This document shows, piece after piece, positions 1 through 5,008 of a DNA stretch of 5,008 nt. Position numbers and translations under genes: made by a program. The notes beneath the pieces were generated by a model that saw only the letters and a program-made list of their open reading frames with translations, had not been told where the DNA came from and searched no databases. Source of the stretch: JANOYJ01 sp031373225 (GTDB lineage Bacteria; Pseudomonadota; Alphaproteobacteria; Rhizobiales; Rhizobiaceae); the NCBI GenBank assembly GCA_031373225.1, contig JANMMM010000259.1, positions 1 to 5,008 of the forward strand, given 5' to 3'. Within the stretch, counting starts at the first letter, position 1; each line of letters starts with the position of its first letter.

Positions 1-450
1 CTCCGGCGCAAAGCGCTTCAACGGGTCGATGAGGCAGAAGGCGGGAATGCGTTCGGCGTCCTTTTCCAGAGCAAACTTCAGCTTTTGAGCAAGGCCCGCC
101 GGGAAGGCCCGCGCCGCGCCAAGCTGCCGCGCTTTATAAAGCTGATCGATGCCGGGGCGGATGGCACTTACATGGTCAAATATCCGCTGACCCAAGGCGG
201 CGAGACCGAGCATATCTGGGTGCAGATATTGAAAATGAAGGACGGAAAATTCACCGGCCTCCTCTCCAACGAGCCGGTCAGTGCCGGTCCCTTGAAAATG
301 GGCGACAAGTTGGTCGTTGCGCGCGCCGCCGTTGAAGACTGGATGATCAACACCGGTTCGCAGATCTTCGGCGGCTATACCGCGCGCTACGCCTTGAAGG
401 ACATGCCAGAGAAAGATGCGGCGAAGCTGAAGGCGATGTTCCGGGACTGA
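1..450 (+). CDS. DUF2314 domain protein, 5' end outside window
   Basis: The C-terminal half matches the DUF2314 pattern as I know it: a hydrophobic helix followed by a K/P segment (LPRF), then EHIWVQIL, DGKFTGLLSNEP, a GDKLVVARAAVEDWMI stretch and a GGYTARY end followed by a short helix. The family is widespread in Proteobacteria, usually as small cytoplasmic or exported proteins, and its biochemical role is not known to me. The frame has no stop from base 1, so the gene probably begins left of the window. A TTG at 85 would give a 121-residue protein, but the bases before it hold only a weak AGAG about 13 bases upstream, so I prefer the partial reading. The stop is TGA at 448-450. The next gene on the same strand starts 115 bases on, so an operon is possible but not shown. 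DUF2314 is fairly sure; the start is not. Confidence 0.68.
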   Translation, partial: LRRKALQRVDEAEGGNAFGVLFQSKLQLLSKARREGPRRAKLPRFIKLIDAGADGTYMVKYPLTQGGETEHIWVQILKMKDGKFTGLLSNEPVSAGPLKMGDKLVVARAAVEDWMINTGSQIFGGYTARYALKDMPEKDAAKLKAMFRD

Positions 451-565
451 GCGGAATTTCGTCTGGGCGCCCCACGCGTCTCGCGGCCAGCGGGAGATCC
501 TTCTGTCAATTCCTTTCGAAAAGTGGTAATCCGTCCTCGTGGGGCGTGTTGCGGGGAGACAGGCA

Positions 566-952
566 ATGGACACCTCAGACAGCAGATTTAACACACAGAT
601 CATGATGACGGCGCGCGGGTCTCGGGCCGACCAGTTCGGGATTGTGTTTTTGGCCGGATTTCTCGGCTGGGCGGCGTGCCTTTTCTTCATTCTCGCCTAT
701 GGCGGCGCAATGAGCGGCGCCGCCAAGCTCGCGGTCGCCGCCTTGATCATCATCGTCACCGTCCACACCGCGCTCGGCGGCCGCGCGGCGCTGCGCGAGA
801 TCAAATCGGTCAATGAGGACTATGCCGCCAACTGCCCCGGCACCAAACTTGCCGCCGAACTCGGCTCGGTGACGATGGACCTGTTCATCGCGCTCACCAT
901 CGGCCTGTCGGGCTTAGTGGGCCTGGCGCAGCTGTATGCGCTGTTTGGGTGA
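566..952 (+). CDS. Small three-helix membrane protein, unknown function
   Basis: The 128-residue product has three clear hydrophobic segments at about residues 24-45, 52-72 and 104-127. A polar stretch of about 30 residues (73-103, containing REIKSVNEDY) lies between helices 2 and 3. This is an inner membrane protein, and I do not recognise a named family. ATG at 566 is chosen because GGGGAG lies at 553-558, seven bases upstream. An in-frame GTG at 539 would add nine residues but has no such site. The 115-base gap before the gene contains a CTGTCA/GGTAAT pair with 16-base spacing (503-530), at best a weak promoter candidate. The gene is convergent with the small gene at 975-1127, with only 22 bases between the stops. 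Third positions are GC-rich as in its neighbours, so it looks native. Confidence 0.75.
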   Translation: MDTSDSRFNTQIMMTARGSRADQFGIVFLAGFLGWAACLFFILAYGGAMSGAAKLAVAALIIIVTVHTALGGRAALREIKSVNEDYAANCPGTKLAAELGSVTMDLFIALTIGLSGLVGLAQLYALFG

Positions 953-974
953 TGCGAAGGACCGGGGATTTGCC

Positions 975-1127
975 TCAATGAAAGGGCCGGCGCGCCTTGG
1001 CCCGGTCAATTTCGCGCTGGCGAATTTCAAGGTCGACCATGGACGTCGCCCCGTTGAGGTAAACGGTTTCACGCTCCGCATCGAACGTGGCGCGCGGCAG
1101 GAGGCGGGAGAGAAAACGCAGTTTCAT
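975..1127 (-). CDS. 50-residue small protein (DUF3563-like)
   Basis: This is a short open frame of 50 codons plus TGA. It starts MKLRFLSRLLPR, has the core ERETVYLNGATSMVDLEIRQ and ends RRPFH. It is supported by an AGGAG (1135-1139 on the complement) seven bases before the ATG, by GC-rich third positions, and by a sensible composition with a basic amphipathic start and a charged helical second half. The YL-x-DLE-x-RQREID segment resembles DUF3563-type small proteins (YLAQ..DLADLERR pattern) known from Proteobacteria. I infer this from memory of the pattern and did not search. The role is unknown. It lies downstream of the periplasmic-protein gene on the same strand, 115 bases away, with a stem-loop between them. 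The competing plus-strand frame across this region has no good start or recognisable content. Confidence 0.68.
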   Translation of the reverse strand: MKLRFLSRLLPRATFDAERETVYLNGATSMVDLEIRQREIDRAKARRPFH

Positions 1128-1174
1128 TTCAGTGCTCCTTCTTCCTCCCGGCGGTTAAAGTGTGCGCTGCAACA

Positions 1175-1216
1175 GCCCCGCGCCAGCCCTTTATGCGCAG
1201 GGCTGCCATGCGGGGC
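1175..1216. other. Nested stem-loop between two minus-strand genes
   Basis: An outer 7-base stem (GCCCCGC at 1175-1181 with GCGGGGC at 1210-1216) encloses an inner 6-base stem (AGCCCT at 1185-1190 with AGGGCT at 1199-1204), with small asymmetric bulges. On the minus strand it lies after the periplasmic gene and 48 bases before the small gene. No U-run follows it on either strand, so it is not a standard intrinsic terminator. It could be a 3' stabilising hairpin, an attenuator in the leader of the small gene, or a binding site. Confidence 0.5.
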
Positions 1217-1242
1217 GCGCATGTTGCGGGGCGGCAAAGAAC

Positions 1243-1755
1243 CTATTTTTTCGCCGAACGCGCCATAATTCCGGCGCAGGCCCGCAGATGCGTCATCACC
1301 TGCGGCATGGCTGAAATGTCAAAGGCGGTCTTGGCCTTGCTGTCCGGCACTTCGGCCTGCAGAAAAGTCAGCCGCGCGCCGGTTTCGAGGCTGCGGACAA
1401 ATTCCTGCGGCAAGGGTTCGCTCACGGTGACCATGCCTATATCCTTGGCGATTAGCTTTGCCTTCAGCCGCACCGTGTCGTTGGGCGCTGCGGTGAGCGC
1501 GATCCGGGCGGCGTCCTGCGGCACGGCATCCGGCCAGAAGAACACACTGAGCTCATACTGGCCCTTGTCATCGAGCCGGATCTGCAGCGCGTTATAAGGA
1601 GCCATGTTGAACTCGAGCGGCGGACGGTTCAGCGCCGTGCATTTTGTCCCCGCGCCGAAAATATGCCAGGCGCCCATATCCACCTGAAAATAGCCTTCGG
1701 CCATGGCCGGCGGGGCGGCGAGACCGAGAACAAGGAATGCCGCGCGTCGAAACAT
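1243..1755 (-). CDS. Exported (periplasmic) protein of unknown function
   Basis: The 170-residue product starts with a typical Sec signal peptide: MFRR, then a hydrophobic core AAFLVLGLAAPP, then AMA followed by E20 as the likely cleavage point. The mature part begins GYFQVDMGAWHIFG, appears mostly beta-rich, and has just two cysteines (C39 and C160), which probably form a disulfide. The ending FDISAMPQVMTHLRACAG recalls the C-terminal FD-x-SG...L..L..C pattern of several alphaproteobacterial periplasmic proteins such as IalB- or DUF1176-like ones, but I cannot assign a family. The ATG at 1755 is chosen because AGGAG (1762-1766) lies six bases upstream. An ATG at 1761 directly abuts that site, and a GTG at 1782 lies upstream of it. 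The gene starts about 70 bases from the palindrome array, which therefore occupies its upstream region. Confidence 0.78.
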   Translation of the reverse strand: MFRRAAFLVLGLAAPPAMAEGYFQVDMGAWHIFGAGTKCTALNRPPLEFNMAPYNALQIRLDDKGQYELSVFFWPDAVPQDAARIALTAAPNDTVRLKAKLIAKDIGMVTVSEPLPQEFVRSLETGARLTFLQAEVPDSKAKTAFDISAMPQVMTHLRACAGIMARSAKK

Positions 1756-1823
1756 GATCATCTCCTGACCGCCCCGGCGCACGATAGCATGAAAGCGGGG
1801 GGATGGGCGAGCGGCGGCGCCCT

Positions 1824-2056
1824 GTCGTTCCGAGTCTCCCCCTCATCTGCAAAAACTAAGACTTGGCAAGGGCCAAGCCTAAGTTTTTGCTTCTTCCCCC
1901 ACCAAGGGGGAAGCAATACCTTGCGCCATCGCTGCCAAAATCAAGGGGCGCAAAAAGGGCAAAAATGCCGGCCACTGCCTTCCCCTTGGTGGGGGAGGAC
2001 GCAAAAACTTAGGCTTAGCCCTTGCTAAGTCTTTGTTTTTGCTGGCGAGGGGGGCA
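1824..2056. repeat. Repeat unit A (inverted pair of palindromes)
   Basis: This is the first complete unit. The minus-type palindrome 1849-1890 and plus-type palindrome 2001-2042 face each other across a 64-base core (1914-1977), which is bounded by the two short G/C palindromes (1893-1913 and 1978-1998). The left border shares GTCG-x-TCCGAGT and CCCCCTCATCTGC with the other units, and the right border shares TGGCGAGGGGG. Near the loop, the left palindrome has a G-C pair where the others have A-T. The unit lies just left of the DUF559 gene. Confidence 0.85.
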
Positions 2057-2119
2057 GCCGGTGCAGGAGAAGCTCCTTCTCACTTGCCCCGCCCAGCCCG
2101 CCATGATTGTATCCCTGCC

Positions 2120-2125
2120 AAGGAG
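2120..2125 (+). promoter_or_regulatory. Ribosome binding site fixing the DUF559 start
   Basis: AAGGAG lies six bases before ATG 2132. It decides against the longer frame beginning at 2033, whose first codons lie in the right arm of a repeat palindrome and have no such site. Confidence 0.75.
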
Positions 2126-2131
2126 ACCTCC

Positions 2132-2518
2132 ATGCGCCAGCGCCAGCCGCCGCGCCTGCGCGGCTTTGCCCGCGACATGCGCAAGGACCCGACGGACACC
2201 GAATCCGAACTCTGGCAGGCCCTGCGCGGCCGCCGCCTCGGCAACCTCAGATTCCGCCGCCAAGTTCCGCTCAGCGGCTATATTCTCGATTTCGTCCGCT
2301 TCGAGGCCGCGCTCATCGTTGAACTCGACGGCAGCCAGCACCTGGGGTCAGAGGCCGACGCGCGGCGGGACGCCATGCTTGCCGGGCGCGGGCTGATGAC
2401 ACTGCGGTTTGAGAATGACGATGTCACGGACGATATTGACGCGGTGAGCGCGAAGATTTTGGCGGCGGCGAAGCTCCGTCTTGCCTCCCCCTTGGTGGGG
2501 GAGGACGTAAAAACTTAG
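2132..2518 (+). CDS. DUF559 (Vsr-like) endonuclease domain protein
   Basis: The 128-residue protein is almost entirely a DUF559 domain, a PD-(D/E)XK-type fold related to very-short-patch repair nucleases. Visible family features, in order, are RKDPTDTESELWQALR (17-32), LRFRRQVPLSGYILDF (39-54), LIVELDGSQH (61-70), a D-R/D repeat after it (76-80) and a LRFENDDV end (91-98). D53, E64 and D66 with Q69-H70 are the likely metal-binding residues. Family members are thought to cut or process DNA; the substrate is unknown. The start is fixed by AAGGAG at 2120-2125. The last ten residues, SPLVGEDVKT, and the stop are encoded by the repeat itself (short palindrome 2484-2504 and the left arm of 2507-2548). 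The core domain is already complete at about residue 110, so this tail is an add-on. No partner methylase is visible. A role in moving or maintaining the repeats is inferred from position only. Confidence 0.88.
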   Translation: MRQRQPPRLRGFARDMRKDPTDTESELWQALRGRRLGNLRFRRQVPLSGYILDFVRFEAALIVELDGSQHLGSEADARRDAMLAGRGLMTLRFENDDVTDDIDAVSAKILAAAKLRLASPLVGEDVKT

Positions 2519-2548
2519 GCTTAGCCCTTGCTAAGTCTTAGTTTTTGC
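2484..2548 (+). repeat. Half repeat unit B, fused to the DUF559 3' end
   Basis: This contains only the plus-type half of a unit: short palindrome 2484-2504 (perfect 8-base arms CCTCCCCC/GGGGGAGG, loop TTGGT) and long palindrome 2507-2548. The expected minus-type partner and core are absent, and the DUF559 gene stands in their place. The stop codon TAG (2516-2518) lies in the left arm. Confidence 0.85.
2507..2548 (+). terminator. Possible terminator of the DUF559 gene
   Basis: The long palindrome overlaps the stop codon and ends in GTTTTTGC. As RNA it would form a long hairpin whose 3' arm contains a U-run paired with an A-run, the shape of a bidirectional intrinsic terminator. The U-run is inside the stem rather than after it, so efficiency is uncertain. 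Confidence 0.3.
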
Positions 2549-2626
2549 TGGCGAGGGGGAACGCCCTCTCCGGCAAAGCTCCGAAACGGCCGCGCCACCC
2601 AGTCGATCCGAGTTTCCCCCTCCTCT
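2549..2626. repeat. Linker between units B and C
   Basis: This 78-base linker is closely similar to 2822-2901. Shared blocks are GAGGGGGAACGCC, CTCTCCGGCAA, GCGCCACCCAGTCGATCCGA and TTTCCCCCTC. Its GAGGGGGAA and TTCCCCCTC ends are complementary. The duplication of linker plus unit shows that the right part of the array grew by tandem copying with a period of about 274 bases. No ORF or promoter is apparent. Confidence 0.8.
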
Positions 2627-2821
2627 GCAATTTCTAAGACTTCGTAAGAGCTAAGCCTAAGAAATTGCTTCTTCCCCCACCAAGGGGGAAGCACAGTCCT
2701 GCGCCATGGCTGCTGAAATCAACTGTGAAAAGAGAGGCAAAAACGGCGGCGCGCTGCCTCTCCCTTGGTGGGGGAGGACGCAAAAACTTAAGCTTAGCCC
2801 TTGCTAAGTCTTAGTTTTTGC
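2627..2821. repeat. Repeat unit C
   Basis: This complete 195-base unit has minus-type palindrome 2627-2668, plus-type palindrome 2780-2821, short palindromes 2671-2691 and 2757-2777, and a 65-base core. The left palindrome carries GCAATTTC/GAAATTGC outer arms, while the right one has GCAAAAAC/GTTTTTGC. Each therefore pairs with itself but no longer fully with its partner. Confidence 0.85.
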
Positions 2822-2901
2822 TGGTGAGGGGGAACGCCCCTCTCCGGCAATGGCTCCGCCCCGGCAGCGCCACCCAGTCGATCCGAGTTTCCCCCTCATC
2901 T
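2822..2901. repeat. Linker between units C and D
   Basis: This is a direct repeat of the linker at 2549-2626 with scattered substitutions and small indels. It has the same complementary GAGGGGGAA and TTCCCCCTC ends. Confidence 0.8.
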
Positions 2902-3096
2902 GCAATTTCTAAGACTTAGCAAGAGCTAAGCCTAAGAAATTGCTTCTTCCCCCACCAAGGGGTAAGTGAAACCTTGCGCCCTCGCAGCCTAAACCAACGG
3001 TGAAAAAAAAGCGAAAACGGCGGCGCGCTGCCTCTCCCCGAAGTGGGAGAGGACTCAAAAACTTAGGCTTAACCCTTGTTAAGCCTTAGTTTTTGA
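2902..3096. repeat. Repeat unit D
   Basis: This complete 195-base unit has minus-type palindrome 2902-2943 (AATTT-type arms, loop AAGA) and plus-type palindrome 3055-3096. Short palindromes lie at 2946-2966 and 3031-3052. The right palindrome is the most diverged, yet its end pair (T-A for G-C), a loop-near pair (A-T for G-C) and the short palindrome (CCTCTCCC/GGGAGAGG) all keep pairing. Confidence 0.85.
3055..3096 (-). terminator. Possible terminator of the AT-rich membrane gene
   Basis: This is the first strong hairpin downstream of the stop at 3181 on the minus strand, 84 bases on. It has 19-base arms with one mismatch and ends in GTTTTTGA on the minus strand. The U-run pairs within the stem, so termination is plausible but unproven. 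Confidence 0.3.
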
Positions 3097-3180
3097 TGGT
3101 GAGGAGGACGGTCGATTCAGGCTTATCTGCTGTCGCGCGGCGCGAAATAAGTGCACTGTCACCGTTTTCCCAGTTTGGCG

Positions 3181-3894
3181 CTAACATCTCTTCCAACTGT
3201 ATATGTTAAAACAAAACTCCGATTTTCCATGTATTGCCTTGTCTCTATAGACAATGTCTATGTCGTCAGTCTTTCTAAATAGAACCCTATTTTTATCTGC
3301 GCTAAATAATACAAAATCTGATCCAAATCTTAATATCGCCACACCAATGTCGTTGTCAATGACATAATCGTGATTTTTCTCCCTCATAGCGTTGTTCGCA
3401 TAGGCGTTTCCAAAAGCAAAAATTGCTACAAAATAAAATACAATTCCATACATTGTATCGGCGCGCGCGCCATTTAATCGAGCCTGTAATATGTATCCTA
3501 AGCTGATTGAAAATAATACAACAGGAATAGAAACGTCAACTAGACGGAAATCGGCGTTCTCGACGAATAGCTGCCAAAATATAGAAAGAACAAATGCAAC
3601 TATAAAAACAAAACCGGAAAATTTAATCATAGTCCGTTTGGGATTGGTTGAGATTAGCGCATTTTCTTCGAGGCCAAATATTATCCCCCAATTTAAGATC
3701 AGCACCGGGACGGAAACCAACGAGAAAACCAAATGCTCTTGAAATGAAAACAATGTAATAAACTCAATTCCTATTGCACTGAAAAACCCAACAGTGAATA
3801 GTATTCCAGAAACCGCCACCAGTAAAGAGACTACTGGAACTAACTTTCCAATAGCCTCCACTGAATCTTTATTGGTGATTTCAACTTCTTTCAC
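3181..3894 (-). CDS. AT-rich multi-pass membrane protein, unknown
   Basis: The 237-residue protein has about five hydrophobic segments (roughly residues 18-45, 54-76, 90-111, 118-137 and 148-166). A polar tail follows (170-237) that is rich in alternating hydrophobic/charged residues and looks like beta strands (ILRFGSDFVLFSADKNRVLF). I recognise no family. The GTG at 3894 is preceded immediately by an in-frame TAA, so no longer version exists. AGAG (3905-3908) lies ten bases upstream, just past the nrdJ stop. The gap to nrdJ is 14 bases on the same strand, so transcriptional read-through from nrdJ is likely. Base composition is about 35-40% GC with many A/T third positions, against over 60% in nrdJ and the left-hand genes, which suggests recent acquisition. 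Such orphan membrane proteins with a soluble tail can be defence or toxin-type effectors, but nothing here proves it. Confidence 0.8.
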   Translation of the reverse strand: MKEVEITNKDSVEAIGKLVPVVSLLVAVSGILFTVGFFSAIGIEFITLFSFQEHLVFSLVSVPVLILNWGIIFGLEENALISTNPKRTMIKFSGFVFIVAFVLSIFWQLFVENADFRLVDVSIPVVLFSISLGYILQARLNGARADTMYGIVFYFVAIFAFGNAYANNAMREKNHDYVIDNDIGVAILRFGSDFVLFSADKNRVLFRKTDDIDIVYRDKAIHGKSEFCFNIYSWKRC

Positions 3895-3908
3895 TTAAAC
3901 AATTCTCT

Positions 3909-5008
3909 TTAAGAACACCCGCTCGTCGCCCCGCATGTATCGCACTTCTCACAAGTCCCGTTCCTGACCATCGTAAAGTTCTGGCACTCCCCGCACGAGT
4001 TCCCTGTATAGCCCTGCATCCGCGCCTTCATCCTCCGGTCCGCCTCAACCTTTTTGGCCTCCGCCGCCGCATCCGCAGCCGCATCCGTGAACAGGGCGGT
4101 CACCGGGCTTTCCTCTTCGCTCGCAACCTCCTCGATAAAGTGCTTGGCCCGCTCCTCATAGTCGCGTTTGAACGAGGTCTCTTCCTCGAAATCCTCGCTG
4201 GCCACCAGCGCCAGCGCGCCCATGGTGAGGGGACGGGAGGCCGTGGCTTTGGGGGCGCTGCCGCCGAGCGCGCCTTTGGGGTCGGTGTTGGCGGAGACGA
4301 CTTTGAGGTTTGCGCCGCGGGTCAGGCCTTTGGAGACAGCGACTTCCGTGCCGCCGCCCTGCATGCCTTTGCCGAGCGAGGTGTTGGAAAAGTCTGATGT
4401 GTCGACATGGGCAAGATCATGACGGCCTAAGTAAGAGACGGCGAGTTCGCGGAAGACGTAGTCGAGAATGCTGGTGGCGTTCTTGATCGCGTCATTGCCC
4501 TGCACCATGCCGGCCGGTTCAAATCGGGTGAAGGTGAAGGCCTCGACATATTCCTCCAACGGGACGCCATATTGCAGGCCGAGCGAGATGGCGATGGCGA
4601 AATTGTTCATCATCGCACGAAACGCCGCGCCTTCCTTGTGCATGTCGATGAAGATTTCGCCCAAACGGCCATCATCATATTCGCCGGTGCGCACATAGAC
4701 TTTGTGGCCGCCGACAATGGCTTTTTGCGTATAGCCCTTGCGCCGTCCGGGCAGCTTCTCGCGGTCGCGTTCGCGGATGACGCGCTCAACAATGCGCTCA
4801 ACGATCCGCTCAGTCACTTGCACGGCACGCGCCGCTGTCGGCTGGGCGAGATAATCCTCGACCGCGTCATCCTCGTCCTCATCATCGGCGATGAGCGATG
4901 AATTGAGCGGCTGCGAGAGTTTCGAGCCATCGCGATACAGCGCATTGGCTTTCAACGCGAGTTTCCACGACAGCATATAAGCCTGCTTGCAATCCTCGAC
5001 CGTCGCCT
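3909..5008 (-). CDS. nrdJ: B12-dependent ribonucleotide reductase, C-terminal part
   Basis: This is the last 365 residues of a class II ribonucleotide reductase, which makes deoxyribonucleotides from ribonucleotides using adenosylcobalamin and works with or without oxygen. The frame is open through 5008, so the start and the catalytic barrel lie outside the window. Visible in order are TVEDCKQAYMLSWKLALKAN and LYRDGSKLSQPL (end of the catalytic domain), an acidic linker DDEDEDD, and a charged helix (TERIVERIVERVIRERDREK). Next comes the conserved RRKGYTQKAIVGGHKVYVRTG...FIDMHKEGAAFRAMMNNFAIAISLGLQYGVP region (TSCPD-type domain), then FEPAGMVQGNDAIKNATSILDY. A low-complexity stretch follows, and finally a cysteine cluster CGEC-x10-CEKCDTC-x5-C at the very end. 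That cluster is thought to bind metal and/or relay electrons to the active site. The tail matches the long alphaproteobacterial NrdJ type. Confidence 0.96.
   Translation of the reverse strand, partial: ATVEDCKQAYMLSWKLALKANALYRDGSKLSQPLNSSLIADDEDEDDAVEDYLAQPTAARAVQVTERIVERIVERVIRERDREKLPGRRKGYTQKAIVGGHKVYVRTGEYDDGRLGEIFIDMHKEGAAFRAMMNNFAIAISLGLQYGVPLEEYVEAFTFTRFEPAGMVQGNDAIKNATSILDYVFRELAVSYLGRHDLAHVDTSDFSNTSLGKGMQGGGTEVAVSKGLTRGANLKVVSANTDPKGALGGSAPKATASRPLTMGALALVASEDFEEETSFKRDYEERAKHFIEEVASEEESPVTALFTDAAADAAAEAKKVEADRRMKARMQGYTGNSCGECQNFTMVRNGTCEKCDTCGATSGCS

Larger units (their letters stand above)
1824..3107. repeat. Array of seven paired palindromes around a nuclease gene
   Basis: Seven 42-base palindromes occur at 1849-1890, 2001-2042, 2507-2548, 2627-2668, 2780-2821, 2902-2943 and 3055-3096. 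Their orientations are -, +, +, -, +, -, +. Each has 19-base arms around a four-base loop (CCTT on the + type), with an outer A-run/T-run. Each is joined on its inner side by a second palindrome with 8-base arms of the CCTCCCCC/GGGGGAGG type, at 1893-1913, 1978-1998, 2484-2504, 2671-2691, 2757-2777, 2946-2966 and 3031-3052. On its outer side each carries GAGGGGG or CCCCCTC. Spacings are regular: 152, 153 and 153 bases between the starts of the minus and plus members of a unit. The edges given are where similarity to the other copies fades. Confidence 0.9.

Noticed and set aside
1..180. A plausible-looking minus-strand frame opposite the DUF2314 start (reads ...ALEKDAERIPAFCLIDPLKRF...)
   Set aside because: Its codons are exactly aligned with the plus-strand codons, so its good composition is expected of an antisense shadow. 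It runs off the edge and has no visible start, and the plus strand carries recognisable DUF2314 motifs.
503..530. Promoter CTGTCA-N16-GGTAAT before the membrane gene
   Set aside because: It is a weak match to the -35/-10 consensus in a GC-rich genome, so not reported as a feature.
936..1597. Two plus-strand frames across 936-1268 and 1160-1597
   Set aside because: They lie opposite genes with good start sites and signal peptide or conserved patterns, have odd composition (runs of R, S, P) and no RBS.
2033..2131. Longer N-terminus of the DUF559 gene from 2033
   Set aside because: The extra 33 codons start in a repeat arm and lie outside the family domain. The AAGGAG at 2120-2125 supports ATG 2132.
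1824..3107. CRISPR array
   Set aside because: The repeats are long palindromes in alternating orientation. The sequences between them are themselves repeated, not unique short spacers, and no cas gene is present.
1824..3107. Insertion sequence or integron
   Set aside because: No transposase or integrase frame and no clear target-site duplication are visible. The terminal repeats belong to every unit, not to the ends of one element.
3151..3170. GTGCACTGTCACCGTTTTCC beside the array as a mobile-element scar
   Set aside because: I have an impression of similar intergenic strings elsewhere, but there is one copy here and nothing in the window supports it.

Overview
The window looks like part of an alphaproteobacterial chromosome. 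The gene that runs off the right edge is a class II (adenosylcobalamin-dependent) ribonucleotide reductase of the long type common in that class. Most genes are GC-rich with GC-rich third codon positions and good AGGAG-type ribosome binding sites. I cannot name the genus; a Caulobacterales/Hyphomonadaceae- or Rhizobiales-like genome would fit.

Left part (1-1783), ordinary small chromosomal genes. A DUF2314-domain protein (+) is open to the left edge. It is followed by a three-helix membrane protein of unknown function (+, 566-952). Convergent to it are a 50-residue protein with a strong RBS (-, 975-1127) and an exported two-cysteine periplasmic protein (-, 1243-1755). A strong nested stem-loop (1175-1216) lies between the last two.

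Middle part (about 1824-3107), the most interesting region. It is an array of seven 42-base palindromes, each joined to a second G/C-rich palindrome. They form three complete units of about 195 bases (two palindromes in inverted orientation, starts 152-153 bases apart) and one half unit. A gene for a DUF559 (Vsr-like, PD-(D/E)XK-type) endonuclease sits inside the array, and its last codons and stop are made of repeat sequence. Several stems differ between copies by paired, compensatory changes. The arrangement recalls REP/REPIN elements with their RAYT transposase, but with a nuclease-fold gene in the RAYT position. The functional link is my inference.

Right part (3181-5008), all on the minus strand. 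The 3' end of nrdJ is followed after 14 bases by a strikingly AT-rich gene for a multi-pass membrane protein of unknown function. That gene was probably acquired horizontally, and it is co-directional with nrdJ and close enough to be co-transcribed. It ends 84 bases from the last palindrome of the array, which could act as a terminator for it.

No rRNA, tRNA, CRISPR array or recognisable transposase gene was seen.
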